DNA of 64,000 nucleotides from Sphingomonas sp. KR3-1 (lineage in GTDB: Bacteria > Pseudomonadota > Alphaproteobacteria > Sphingomonadales > Sphingomonadaceae): NCBI RefSeq assembly GCF_040049295.1, contig NZ_JBDZDQ010000004.1, positions 248,001-312,000 of the forward strand, read 5' to 3'. Shown one piece after another: positions 1 through 7,124 of this stretch (the stretch's first letter is position 1; every line of letters starts with the position of its first letter). The notes beneath the pieces are model-generated. The model did not search any database. It was not told the origin of the DNA and worked only from the letters and a program-made list of their open reading frames with translations. The translations under genes and the position numbers were made by a program.

Positions 1-548
<548 letters not shown>

Positions 549-633
549 AGCCTCGCGCTTTGGCGTCTCCCCTCCTACCGGTCAATGCTGCACCGCCGTT
601 GACTTGGGTTGGGGCCTGGGATTTGTTCCCAAC

Positions 634-1659
634 ATGGGAAGAATCGCCCTCGGCATCGCCGCGATCGGACTGGCAGTCGCCGGAGCCGCGGCGGCGCAGA
701 CCGTGCCCGCGCTCCGCCTTCCCTATGCCGCGATATCGCCCGACGAGGCACTCAGCCTGGGCGGTGCGCGAGTGTTTTCCGAGGTCGATGCCGGCTATGC
801 GGCGCGGCTGAAGGCGGAAAAGGCGCGTGTCGCCGCCTCGCAGCCCTATGAGGTCCATCCGGCGATCTGGCGCATCTCCGATCCCGATACGACCATCTAT
901 CTGTTCGGCACCGTCCACACGCTGCCGCCGGGCTTTCGCTGGCGCAATCCGGGGCTGGAGGCGGTGATCGTGCGGGCCGACACGCTGCTGCTCGAATCGA
1001 CCGAGGAGGACGACAAGGACGCCAACTTCCTCACCTTGCCGAGCGACGCCAGCCTGCCGCCGCTGATCGAGCGCGTCTCGCATCGCAGCCGCGCCAAGCT
1101 GGCCGAGCTGCAGGGCGTGCTGCCCGCCGAGCTGGTCGCGCAGATGGACCGGATGCCGAGCTGGGTCGCGGCGATGAGCATCGGCACGATCAAGGACATG
1201 GTCGCCGGCGACATGCCGAGCCAGGGCGCGGACGACTGGCTCGAGAAGCAGTTCAGGGCTACCGGGCGCCCGGTCGAGGCGATCGAGGACAGCAAGCAGG
1301 TGATGGACAATATCGGCACGGTGCCCGAGGCCGATCAGCGGCTGATGCTGGAGGCGGCGATCCTCGCCCCGGCGCGGACGCATGACGAGCTCGATTCGGC
1401 GGCGCACGCCTTTGCCCGCGGCGAGGTCGGCACCGATTCGCCGCTGATGATCCTGCCGACCGCCTTCGACCCCAATGCCGCGATGGCCGATCCGCTGCTG
1501 CTCGAGCGCAACGCCGCCTGGGTGGACAGCCTGGTCGCGCGGCTGCGCGAGCGGCGCGGCACCATATTGTTCGCAGCGGGCGCGGGGCATTTCGTCGGGC
1601 CGGGATCGGTGATCGACCTGCTCGGCAAGCGCGGCCTCAAGGTCGAGCGCGTCCAGTGA
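634..1659 (+). CDS. TraB/GumN family secreted protein
   Basis: A 341-residue TraB/PrgY/GumN-family protein. Residues 1-22 form a signal peptide (GIAAIGLAVAGAAAAQ), so it should be exported. The family's first motif is DTTIYLFGTVHTLPPG near residue 85 and the second is GAGHFVG near residue 313; these two glycine/histidine motifs are thought to build a metal-dependent peptidase-like active site, but the substrate is unknown. An earlier in-frame start at 511 would add 41 residues with no hydrophobic character and overlap glyQ, so ATG 634 is chosen because it begins the signal peptide. It overlaps the next TraB/GumN gene by four bases (GTGA), so the two are translationally coupled paralogues. Confidence 0.85.
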   Translation: MGRIALGIAAIGLAVAGAAAAQTVPALRLPYAAISPDEALSLGGARVFSEVDAGYAARLKAEKARVAASQPYEVHPAIWRISDPDTTIYLFGTVHTLPPGFRWRNPGLEAVIVRADTLLLESTEEDDKDANFLTLPSDASLPPLIERVSHRSRAKLAELQGVLPAELVAQMDRMPSWVAAMSIGTIKDMVAGDMPSQGADDWLEKQFRATGRPVEAIEDSKQVMDNIGTVPEADQRLMLEAAILAPARTHDELDSAAHAFARGEVGTDSPLMILPTAFDPNAAMADPLLLERNAAWVDSLVARLRERRGTILFAAGAGHFVGPGSVIDLLGKRGLKVERVQ

Positions 1660-2540
1660 TCCGCCGCCTCGCCGCCGCCCTGCTCGCGCTCGCCCTGTGG
1701 GGCTGTGGCGAGAAGCCCGCCGCCGATGCCGGGGCTGCCGACCCGGCGCTGTGGGTGGTCAGGGATGCCGACACCACCATCTATCTGTTCGGCACCGTGC
1801 ACGTGCTGAAGCCCGGCCTCCGCTGGTTCGACGGCGGGGTGAAACAGGCGTTCGACGCCTCGGACACGCTGGTGCTCGAGCTGGTGATGCCGCCCGAGGC
1901 CGAGATGCAGAAGATCGTTGCCGACCTGGGCACGCATGCCCCGGGCACGCCGCTGCCCGACACGCTGCCCCCGGCCGAGGCGGCCCGGATGCGCGCGGCG
2001 CTGCCCGACTATGGCATGCCGGCGACCGCGCTCGACAATGCCGACCCCTGGCTGGCCGCGACGATGCTCTCGGTGCTGCCGCTCAGGCAGCTCGGCTATG
2101 ACGACAAGCAGGGCGCCGAGCCGATCCTGACCGACGCCGCCAAGGCCGCGGGCAAGCGGGTGGAGGGGCTGGAGACCGCGCGCCAGCAGCTCGGCTATTT
2201 CGACGCCCTCCCCCTCCCCGCCCAGCGCAAGCTGCTGATCGAGACGATCGACGATCTGCCCAAGGCTGGCGGCAAGATCGACCAGGCCGTCACCGCGTGG
2301 CGCAAGGGCGATGCCGACGGGCTGGCCCGGCTGATGAACGAGGACAATGCCGCCTCGCCCGAAGTGACCCAGGCGCTGCTGGTCAACCGCAACCGCAACT
2401 GGGCCGGCTGGATTTCCCAGCGAATGCAGCGGCCTGGCACGGTGTTCGTCGCCGTGGGGGCCGGGCACCTGGCGGGCGGGCGGAGCGTGCAGGCCGAGCT
2501 GGCGAAGCGCGGGCTGAAGGTCGAGCGGGTTCGCTACTGA
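1656..2540 (+). CDS. TraB/GumN family lipoprotein
   Basis: A 294-residue paralogue of the preceding gene. It starts with GTG at 1656 inside the stop of the first gene. The N-terminus has a hydrophobic stretch ending in a lipobox (LALWGC), so it is probably a lipoprotein anchored after Cys18-19. Family motifs are DTTIYLFGTVHVLKPG near residue 38 and GAGHLAGG near residue 266. The first copy is soluble-secreted and the second lipid-anchored, which suggests the pair acts together in the periplasm. The biochemical role of GumN-type proteins is not established. No other good start lies nearby. Confidence 0.85.
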   Translation: MIRRLAAALLALALWGCGEKPAADAGAADPALWVVRDADTTIYLFGTVHVLKPGLRWFDGGVKQAFDASDTLVLELVMPPEAEMQKIVADLGTHAPGTPLPDTLPPAEAARMRAALPDYGMPATALDNADPWLAATMLSVLPLRQLGYDDKQGAEPILTDAAKAAGKRVEGLETARQQLGYFDALPLPAQRKLLIETIDDLPKAGGKIDQAVTAWRKGDADGLARLMNEDNAASPEVTQALLVNRNRNWAGWISQRMQRPGTVFVAVGAGHLAGGRSVQAELAKRGLKVERVRY

Positions 2541-2599
2541 ACCTCCGGCGATAACCGCATTTTCCGGACAATTCAGGTCGCTGGGTACAACAGGCCCAG

Positions 2600-2660
2600 T
2601 TGACATCGCGTCGACTCGCATATATCCAATCGGTTAAATAACCGATGAGTTAGATATATG
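2600..2660 (+). promoter_or_regulatory. promoter with nested inverted repeats controlling the ArsR gene
   Basis: A -35 box TTGACA (2600-2605) is followed 17 bases later by TATCCA (2623-2628) as -10; TATATC at 2621 is an alternative with a 15-base spacer. Over and after the -10 lie two nested inverted repeats: an inner one, ATCGGTTA (2629-2636), AA, TAACCGAT (2639-2646), and an outer one, CATATATC (2619-2626) with GATATATG (2653-2660). The outer right arm contains the ATG start codon. ArsR-family dimers bind such dyads, so this is probably the autoregulatory operator. That it is bound by the adjacent ArsR is inference. Confidence 0.75.
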
Positions 2661-2993
2661 GACGCGCTCAGCACCACCTTCGCCGCTTTGGCCGACCCTA
2701 CCCGCCGCGCGATCCTGGCGCGGCTGGCGCTGGGGGAGACGAGCGTGGGCGAACTTGCCCAGCCCTTCGCGATGAGCGGCCCGGCGGTGACCAAGCACCT
2801 CAAGGTGCTCGAGCATGCCGGGCTGATCTCGCGTAGCCGGGTGGCGCAGCAGCGCCCGGCCAAGCTGGAGCCCGCCGCGCTCAAGGCCGCGAGCGAGTGG
2901 CTCGCCGAATATCGCCGCTTCTGGGACGCCAAGTTCGACGACCTGGATGCCTATCTCGCAGACCTGCAGAACCAGAATGGAGAGACGGAATGA
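2658..2993 (+). CDS. ArsR-family transcriptional regulator (SRPBCC-paired type)
   Basis: A 111-residue winged-helix regulator. Residues 1-20 (DALSTTFAALADPTRRAILA) and the recognition helix region VGELAQPFAMSGPAVTKHLK followed by EHAGLISRSR are typical of the ArsR/SmtB fold. It has no cysteines, so it lacks the ELCVCDL-type metal site of arsenic and zinc sensors. It belongs to the ArsR subgroup coupled to AHSA1/SRPBCC proteins, and the downstream SRPBCC gene overlaps it by four bases (ATGA). The operon is probably autorepressed through the dyads over its promoter. The inducing ligand is unknown; a small hydrophobic molecule bound by the SRPBCC partner is a guess. Confidence 0.9.
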   Translation: MDALSTTFAALADPTRRAILARLALGETSVGELAQPFAMSGPAVTKHLKVLEHAGLISRSRVAQQRPAKLEPAALKAASEWLAEYRRFWDAKFDDLDAYLADLQNQNGETE

Positions 2994-3469
2994 CCACCGA
3001 AATTGGCGTTGGCTATGAAGTGACGATCGACCGCGTCTTCGCAGCACCCCGCGACCTGGTGTTCGACTGCATGACCAAGGCCGAGCATCTCGCGCGCTGG
3101 TGGGGCCCGCACCATTTCGACGTGCCCTTCGCCGAGAGCGAGGCGCGGCCGGGCGGCAAGATCCGCATCGATATGCGCGGGCCCGAGCCTTATGGCACCA
3201 ATCCGGTGGAGGGCGAGTATGAAGTGGTCGACCGTCCGGACATGCTGGCAATGGTCTTGCGGGGCTTCCCCGAAAAGGACGGCAGCTGGGGCATCGAGCA
3301 CCGTACCCGGATGGAGTTCACCGACGCGCCGAACGGCGGGACGCAGATGCACATGACGACGGTGGTGCTGCAGGCGAGCGAGGCGCTGCTGCCGGCGCTG
3401 TCGGGCATGCGCGAGGGGTGGAGCCAGAGCTTCGAGAAGCTGGAAGCGGTGCTGCCCGAGCTGGTGTAA
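2990..3469 (+). CDS. SRPBCC / AHSA1-domain protein
   Basis: A 159-residue START-like (AHSA1/SRPBCC) protein. The family signature is visible as VTIDRVFAAPRDLVFDCMTK near residue 11 and EHLARWWGPHHF near residue 33, with GGKIRIDMRGPEP and GWSQSFEKLEAVL later, the latter being the C-terminal helix over the hydrophobic pocket. The start is set by the ATGA overlap with the ArsR stop; an upstream in-frame ATG at 2897 would lie inside the regulator. The fold binds hydrophobic ligands or interacts with Hsp90 in eukaryotes; the bacterial role is unknown. It is followed by convergent-looking repeat DNA rather than another gene. Confidence 0.88.
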   Translation: MTTEIGVGYEVTIDRVFAAPRDLVFDCMTKAEHLARWWGPHHFDVPFAESEARPGGKIRIDMRGPEPYGTNPVEGEYEVVDRPDMLAMVLRGFPEKDGSWGIEHRTRMEFTDAPNGGTQMHMTTVVLQASEALLPALSGMREGWSQSFEKLEAVLPELV

Positions 3470-3480
3470 CGCGCTGTAAC

Positions 3481-3586
3481 GTCATCCCCGCGAAAGCGGG
3501 GACCGATCTCCCGCACGCGCCTCCAAATACAACCGGAGTGTCCGAGGAGGGTTCGGGAGATGGACCCCCGCTTTCGCGGGGGTGAC
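3481..3586. repeat. intergenic inverted repeat, GTCATCCCCGCGAAAGCGGG family
   Basis: Imperfect 33-base arms at 3481-3513 and 3554-3586, each itself carrying a small hairpin (CCCCGC GAAA GCGGGG on the left, CCCCCGC TTTC GCGGGGG on the right). The 307-base gap 3470-3776 between the SRPBCC gene and rplY holds this repeat, a second short palindrome, and the rplY leader; I see no coding sequence in it. The element resembles REP/BIME-type sequences abundant in Sphingomonas genomes. Confidence 0.85.
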
Positions 3587-3630
3587 GAAGGAGGACGAAG
3601 GAGAGTGCGTCGCACTGCCCCTCTCCCCGA

Positions 3631-3653
3631 CCCTCTCCCCGGTGGGGAGAGGG
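3631..3653. repeat. short perfect palindrome in the rplY upstream gap
   Basis: CCCTCTCCCC (3631-3640), three-base loop GGT, GGGGAGAGGG (3644-3653). It is a perfect 10-bp stem with no T tract, so it is more likely a repeat fragment than a terminator. The preceding bases (CTCTCCCCGAC) repeat the left arm imperfectly. Confidence 0.6.
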
Positions 3654-3776
3654 AGATTGCCGCCGCATCCCGTCCCTTGCTTTCCCCCGCCGCCTCCGCT
3701 ATGCGCCCGCCTTCCGTGCCAGGGTCATCCCTGGAGGCCTGGCCGGGTGACTTAACTTTAGCGATTGGAACGACAC

Positions 3777-4400
3777 ATGAGCGATACGCTTACGCTGTCG
3801 GCCGAGACGCGCGAGCAGGTTGGCAAGGGAGCCTCCCGCGAGCTTCGTCGTAATGGCCGCGTCCCCGCCGTGATCTACGGCAACAAGCAGGATCCGAAGA
3901 GCATCCACGTCGCGGAGCGCGAGCTCCACCGGCTGCTGATGACCGGGCACTTCTTCAACTCGGTCGTCATGATTGACGGCGAGCGCACCCTGCCCAAGGA
4001 CGTGGCTTTCGACCCCGTCACCGACCGTCCGGTGCATGCCGACTTCCTGCGCATCAGCGAGCACGCCACCGTGCACGTCAACGTGCCGATCGTCTTCGCC
4101 GACGAAGAGCTGGCGCCCGGCATCAAGCGCGGCGGCGTCCTGAACATCGTCCGTCACGAGCTCGACCTCGTCGTCGACGCCGCCGAGATCCCCAGCGAGA
4201 TCACCATATCGCTCAAGGGCCTCGAAGTCGGCGATTCGCTGCACATCTCGGCAGTGACCCTGCCGAAGGGCGCGACCTCGGCGATCACCGACCGCGACTT
4301 CACCATCGCAACGGTCGTGGCCCCGTCGGCGCTCAAGTCGAGCGAAGGCGACACCGCGACGACCGAAGCAGCCGCAGAGGGCGAGGAAGCCGGCGAGTAA
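3777..4400 (+). CDS. rplY: 50S ribosomal protein L25 / general stress protein Ctc
   Basis: Long-form bacterial L25 (TL5/CTC type, 207 residues), which binds 5S rRNA in the large ribosomal subunit. The N-terminal L25 domain begins [20 protein letters not shown] and contains GRVPAVIYG; the C-terminal beta domain includes [19 protein letters not shown] and [13 protein letters not shown]. The tail is acidic and Ala/Glu-rich, as in other alphaproteobacterial members. ATG 3777 is preferred over a TTG at 3765 because a GGA lies 7-9 bases upstream of the ATG and the family begins just there. It forms a natural pair with pth, but a strong terminator separates them. Confidence 0.97.
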   Translation: MSDTLTLSAETREQVGKGASRELRRNGRVPAVIYGNKQDPKSIHVAERELHRLLMTGHFFNSVVMIDGERTLPKDVAFDPVTDRPVHADFLRISEHATVHVNVPIVFADEELAPGIKRGGVLNIVRHELDLVVDAAEIPSEITISLKGLEVGDSLHISAVTLPKGATSAITDRDFTIATVVAPSALKSSEGDTATTEAAAEGEEAGE

Positions 4401-4427
4401 TCGCCGTTTCCGAACTTCACGGTTCAA

Positions 4428-4464
4428 AAAATCGCCTCCGCGCCCTAGGTGCGGAGGCGATTTT
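4428..4464 (+). terminator. intrinsic terminator after rplY
   Basis: A 14-bp perfect stem, AAAATCGCCTCCGC (4428-4441) with GCGGAGGCGATTTT (4451-4464), loop of nine bases, followed by CGTTTG. It lies only 20 bases before pth, so pth either has its own promoter or depends on read-through. Confidence 0.85.
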
Positions 4465-4483
4465 CGTTTGAGCAGGAATTGAG

Positions 4484-5053
4484 ATGCAGCTCTGGGTCGG
4501 CCTGGGCAATCCGGGCCCGCAATATGCGATGCACCGGCACAATGTGGGCTTCATGGCGGTGGACGCCATCGCCGAGACCTATGGCTTCTCGGCGGAGAAG
4601 AAGCAGTTCCAGGGCTGGGTGCGCGAAGGCCGCGTGGGCACCGAGAAGGTGCTGCTGCTCAAGCCGGGGACCTTCATGAACGAAAGCGGCCGAAGCGTGC
4701 GCGCGGCGATGGACTTCTACAAGCTCACGCCCGCCGACGTGACGCTGTTCCATGACGAGCTCGACCTGATCCCGATGAAGGTGAAGGTGAAGCGCGGCGG
4801 CGGCACCGCCGGGCATAACGGCCTGCGCTCGACCGACGCGCATATCGGGCCGGACTTCCGCCGGGTGCGCATCGGCATCGGCCATCCCGGGCACAAGGAC
4901 CGGGTGCACGGCTATGTGCTGGGCAACTATGCCAAGAGCGAGCTCGACGCGCTGGCCGACATGCTCGGCGCGATCGCCGCGGAGGCGCCGTGGCTGGCGG
5001 CGGGCGACGACACGCGCTTCATGAACGACGTGGCAATGCGGCTGCAGGACTGA
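4484..5053 (+). CDS. pth: peptidyl-tRNA hydrolase
   Basis: Releases peptidyl-tRNA dropped from stalled ribosomes; essential and cytoplasmic. The 189-residue product starts MQLWVGLGNPGPQYAMHRHN, with the Asn of GLGNPG and the catalytic His of HRHNVGF in place. LLLKPGTFMNESG carries the conserved Asn, and LFHDELDLIPMKVKVKRGGG the conserved Asp, with AGHNGLRS after it. An AGGA lies 9-12 bases before the ATG. The gene order rplY-pth-(ychF) is common in alphaproteobacteria; here ychF is present but 3.4 kb downstream, so insertion of other genes between pth and ychF is likely. Confidence 0.97.
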   Translation: MQLWVGLGNPGPQYAMHRHNVGFMAVDAIAETYGFSAEKKQFQGWVREGRVGTEKVLLLKPGTFMNESGRSVRAAMDFYKLTPADVTLFHDELDLIPMKVKVKRGGGTAGHNGLRSTDAHIGPDFRRVRIGIGHPGHKDRVHGYVLGNYAKSELDALADMLGAIAAEAPWLAAGDDTRFMNDVAMRLQD

Positions 5054-5187
5054 GCCGCGGGCTCCGGAACGGCTACCCGGAGGGGCGATTCTCGCCGGCG
5101 ACGGCCGCCGCCGGAGGCCGCGCGCCGCCTCGGTTCGTCGCACGGCACGCTCGCGCCACCCGCTGAACCGGCGGCCCGCCCCCGTCC

Positions 5188-5216
5188 GTTCATCTGGCGG
5201 ACAGGTTCAGATGAAC
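5188..5216. promoter_or_regulatory. hairpin in the leader of the OmpA-type gene
   Basis: GTTCATCTG (5188-5196) and CAGATGAAC (5208-5216) are perfect 9-base arms around an 11-base loop, ending 37 bases before the start codon at 5254. It could be an operator or a 5' UTR stabilising hairpin. No T tract follows. The remaining gap (5054-5187) shows nothing I recognise. Confidence 0.45.
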
Positions 5217-5253
5217 ACGCAAGGCTCGCGGGGGGCAGTAGAGGAGTTGCTCA

Positions 5254-6120
5254 ATGCGTGTCATTTCGAAAAGACCGGGGGCTCGCGTCCTGGTTGCGAT
5301 GCTGGCCTTGACGGCGTCGGGCAGTGCGTTTGCGCAGGCCCAGGATCAACAGGATCGCATCGTCGTAAACGGCGTTCCCGCCGCGACGACCCCGGGGCCC
5401 GAGGTCAAGGGCGTGATCACCGCGCGCCATGGCGACCGGCTGAAGGTCACCACCGCGGACGGCAACAGCACGGTCATCGCGATCACCGAGGCGACGCGGA
5501 TCAAGACCAGCGGCGGCCTGTTCGGCGGCAATAGCAAGCTTGCCCAGGATTCGCTGCTCAACGGCCTGCCGGTCACCGTCAAGACGCTCCAGCCGGGCGA
5601 CGGCAGCAACGAGCTGGTGGCGAGCCAGATCAGCCTGAAGAAGGGCGACCTGCGCACCGCGACGATGATCCATAGCGGCACCGCCCAGGGCTTCGAGGAG
5701 CAGACCGCGGCCACCGAGGCGCTGCGCGGCCGCGTGGGCGATATCGACAAGTACAACATCAAGAGCACGACCAACGTGCATTTCGACGTCGGCCGCACCG
5801 AGCTCTCGGCTTCGGACAAGGCCAATCTCTGCGCCACGGCAACCCAGGCCCAGGCCCAGGAGAATGCGCTGATGCTGGTGGTCGGCTATACCGATTCGAC
5901 CGGCGGCGACGACCTGAACCAGGAGCTGAGCGAGAAGCGCGCCGCGCGCGTGATCAACTATCTCCAGCAGGCCTGCGGCTGGAAGCCGTACCGCATGCTG
6001 ACGCCGACGGGCATGGCCAAGGCGGATCCGCTGGCCCCCAACGACACGCCCGAGGGCAAGGCGCAGAATCGCCGTGTCGCGGTCAACATCATGGTCAGCA
6101 AGAGCGTCGACGGCCTCTGA
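5254..6120 (+). CDS. OmpA-family outer-membrane / peptidoglycan-binding protein
   Basis: A 288-residue exported protein. Residues 1-27 are a signal peptide (VLVAMLALTASGSAFAQ). The middle (about 45-160) is a beta-rich region of unknown type with repeated 'GDRLKVTTADGNSTVI' style strands, resembling an OB-like DUF5666 module. The C-terminal OmpA domain (about 170-285) shows VHFDVGRTELS, VVGYTDSTG, LSEKRAARVINYL and NRRVAVNIM, with the Asp and Arg that bind diaminopimelate in peptidoglycan. A ribosome site GAGGAG precedes the ATG. It probably tethers the envelope. A 12-bp hairpin follows before the convergent SRPBCC gene. Confidence 0.88.
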   Translation: MRVISKRPGARVLVAMLALTASGSAFAQAQDQQDRIVVNGVPAATTPGPEVKGVITARHGDRLKVTTADGNSTVIAITEATRIKTSGGLFGGNSKLAQDSLLNGLPVTVKTLQPGDGSNELVASQISLKKGDLRTATMIHSGTAQGFEEQTAATEALRGRVGDIDKYNIKSTTNVHFDVGRTELSASDKANLCATATQAQAQENALMLVVGYTDSTGGDDLNQELSEKRAARVINYLQQACGWKPYRMLTPTGMAKADPLAPNDTPEGKAQNRRVAVNIMVSKSVDGL

Positions 6121-6134
6121 GCCGCGCGAGATCG

Positions 6135-6162
6135 GCCGGGAGCGGGACAACCCGCTCCCGGC
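6135..6162. terminator. hairpin between convergent genes, probable bidirectional terminator
   Basis: GCCGGGAGCGGG (6135-6146), loop ACAA, CCCGCTCCCGGC (6151-6162): a perfect 12-bp stem between the OmpA-type gene (ends 6120) and the minus-strand SRPBCC gene (ends 6169). There is no T tract on either strand, so termination is inferred from position and stem strength. Confidence 0.6.
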
Positions 6163-6168
6163 ACGAAC

Positions 6169-6669
6169 TCAGGCTTGCGCACCGAGCTCGGCGAGCAGCT
6201 CGGCCAGCTGGTCGAACTGCTCGGGCGAGCCGCCCTCCATGCCGACGAACGCTTCGTCGAGCTCCTCCTTGGTGGGATAGAGCTCGCGCATCCGGAGCAG
6301 CGTCCTGCCGCCCGCTTCCTCCTCGAAGGTCACGGTGGTGACGGCGCCTTCGCCCTCGCCTTCCTCATTGGTCCAGACGATCCGCGCGTTGGGCACCACG
6401 TCGACATATTTGCCGAAGAACGCCCAGCCGGGCTCGCCTTCCTGGCCGAACTCGATGCGATACTGGCCGCCGGTGCGGACATCCATGTCGCAGGCGCGCA
6501 GCGGCACGCCCATCGACCTGGGCGCCCACCAGCGCTTGAACAGCTCGGGCCTGGTCCACGCCTCGAACACGATGTGCACCGGCGCATCGAAGCTGCGCGT
6601 GACGACCAGCTCGCGGTCCGAGGTGCGCTCGACGCGCGTCTGCGTGTTGTGACTACCGCTCAGGCCCAT
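6169..6669 (-). CDS. SRPBCC / AHSA1-domain protein (second copy)
   Basis: A 166-residue START-like protein. Visible signatures are ELVVTRSFDAPVHIVFEAWT, PELFKRWWAPRSMGVPL, GGQYRIEFG and a C-terminal helix GSPEQFDQLAELLAELGAQA. ATG 6669 is chosen because it starts the SRPBCC fold; longer frames run back into the regulator. The gene overlaps the upstream ArsR gene by 17 bases. This is the same gene pairing as at 2658-3469 but on the opposite strand and not closely similar in sequence, so it is probably an independent acquisition or an old duplicate. Function unknown. Confidence 0.88.
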   Translation of the reverse strand: MGLSGSHNTQTRVERTSDRELVVTRSFDAPVHIVFEAWTRPELFKRWWAPRSMGVPLRACDMDVRTGGQYRIEFGQEGEPGWAFFGKYVDVVPNARIVWTNEEGEGEGAVTTVTFEEEAGGRTLLRMRELYPTKEELDEAFVGMEGGSPEQFDQLAELLAELGAQA

Positions 6670-7012
6670 CTTGTTTCTCCCTTGCTTTGAGTTCCGCGAC
6701 CACCGCGTCGAGCGCATCGAAGCGCGCTTCCCAGCGCTGGCGATAATTGGCGATCCAGGCGCCTTCCGCCTCGAGCCCGGCCAGGCCGAGCCGGCAGGTC
6801 CGCACCCGCCCGACCTTCTCGGTGGTGACCAGCCCGGCCTGCTCGAGCACGCCGACATGCTTCTTCATGCCGGTGAGCGTCATGTCGAACTTCTCGGCGA
6901 GCGCCGAGATCGACGCTTCCGCGCGCGCCAGCTCCTCGAGCACGCCGCGCCTGGTGGCGTCGGACAGCGCGGCGAAGGAGGCGTCGAGGCGGATGGCGGA
7001 ATACTGAACCAT
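6653..7012 (-). CDS. ArsR-family transcriptional regulator (SRPBCC-paired, second copy)
   Basis: A 119-residue winged-helix protein: LDASFAALSDATRRGVLEEL, then ISALAEKFDMTLTGMKKHVG and EQAGLVTTEKVGRVR. The DMTLTGMKKHV recognition helix matches the SRPBCC-linked subgroup. The single Cys (RTCRLG) is too little for a metal site. ATG 7012 sits at the centre of a perfect 26-bp palindrome, which is the obvious operator. A longer frame would start at 7066 upstream of the promoter. The product probably represses its own SRPBCC operon; the ligand is unknown. Confidence 0.9.
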   Translation of the reverse strand: MVQYSAIRLDASFAALSDATRRGVLEELARAEASISALAEKFDMTLTGMKKHVGVLEQAGLVTTEKVGRVRTCRLGLAGLEAEGAWIANYRQRWEARFDALDAVVAELKAREKQDGPER

Positions 7013-7049
7013 ATGGTTCAGTATTAGCGCAGGTCTGCACCGCGGGCAA
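7000..7049 (-). promoter_or_regulatory. promoter and 26-bp perfect palindromic operator of the ArsR gene
   Basis: The dyad has half-site AATACTGAACCAT repeated as a perfect inverted repeat over 7000-7025, with the centre CATATG containing the ArsR start codon (7012-7010). On the minus strand a -35 TTGCCC (7049-7044), 17-base spacer and -10 TAATAC (7026-7021) place the transcript start next to the ATG, which implies a leaderless mRNA. The -10 lies inside the upstream arm, so a bound dimer would block polymerase. Confidence 0.75.
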
Positions 7050-7065
7050 GCGGATCGCGCGGACA

Positions 7066-7098
7066 AAGAAAAGGGGCCCCGGTTTCCCGGAGCCCCTT
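7066..7098 (-). terminator. intrinsic terminator after the secreted lipoprotein gene
   Basis: On the minus strand AAGGGGCTCCGG (7098-7087), loop GAAA, CCGGGGCCCCTT (7082-7071) and a TTCTTT tract. One G-T pair in a 12-bp stem. It lies 27 bases after the stop of the gene ending at 7125. Confidence 0.8.
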
Positions 7099-7124
7099 CC
7101 TAGTCTCGTGCGAGGCGCGAAGGC

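Noticed and set aside
3767..3790. An EcfG (general stress sigma) promoter with GGAAC before rplY.
   Set aside because: GGAAC at 3767 lies only ten bases before the ATG, and no GTT follows at 16-17 bases, so it is simply part of the ribosome-site region.
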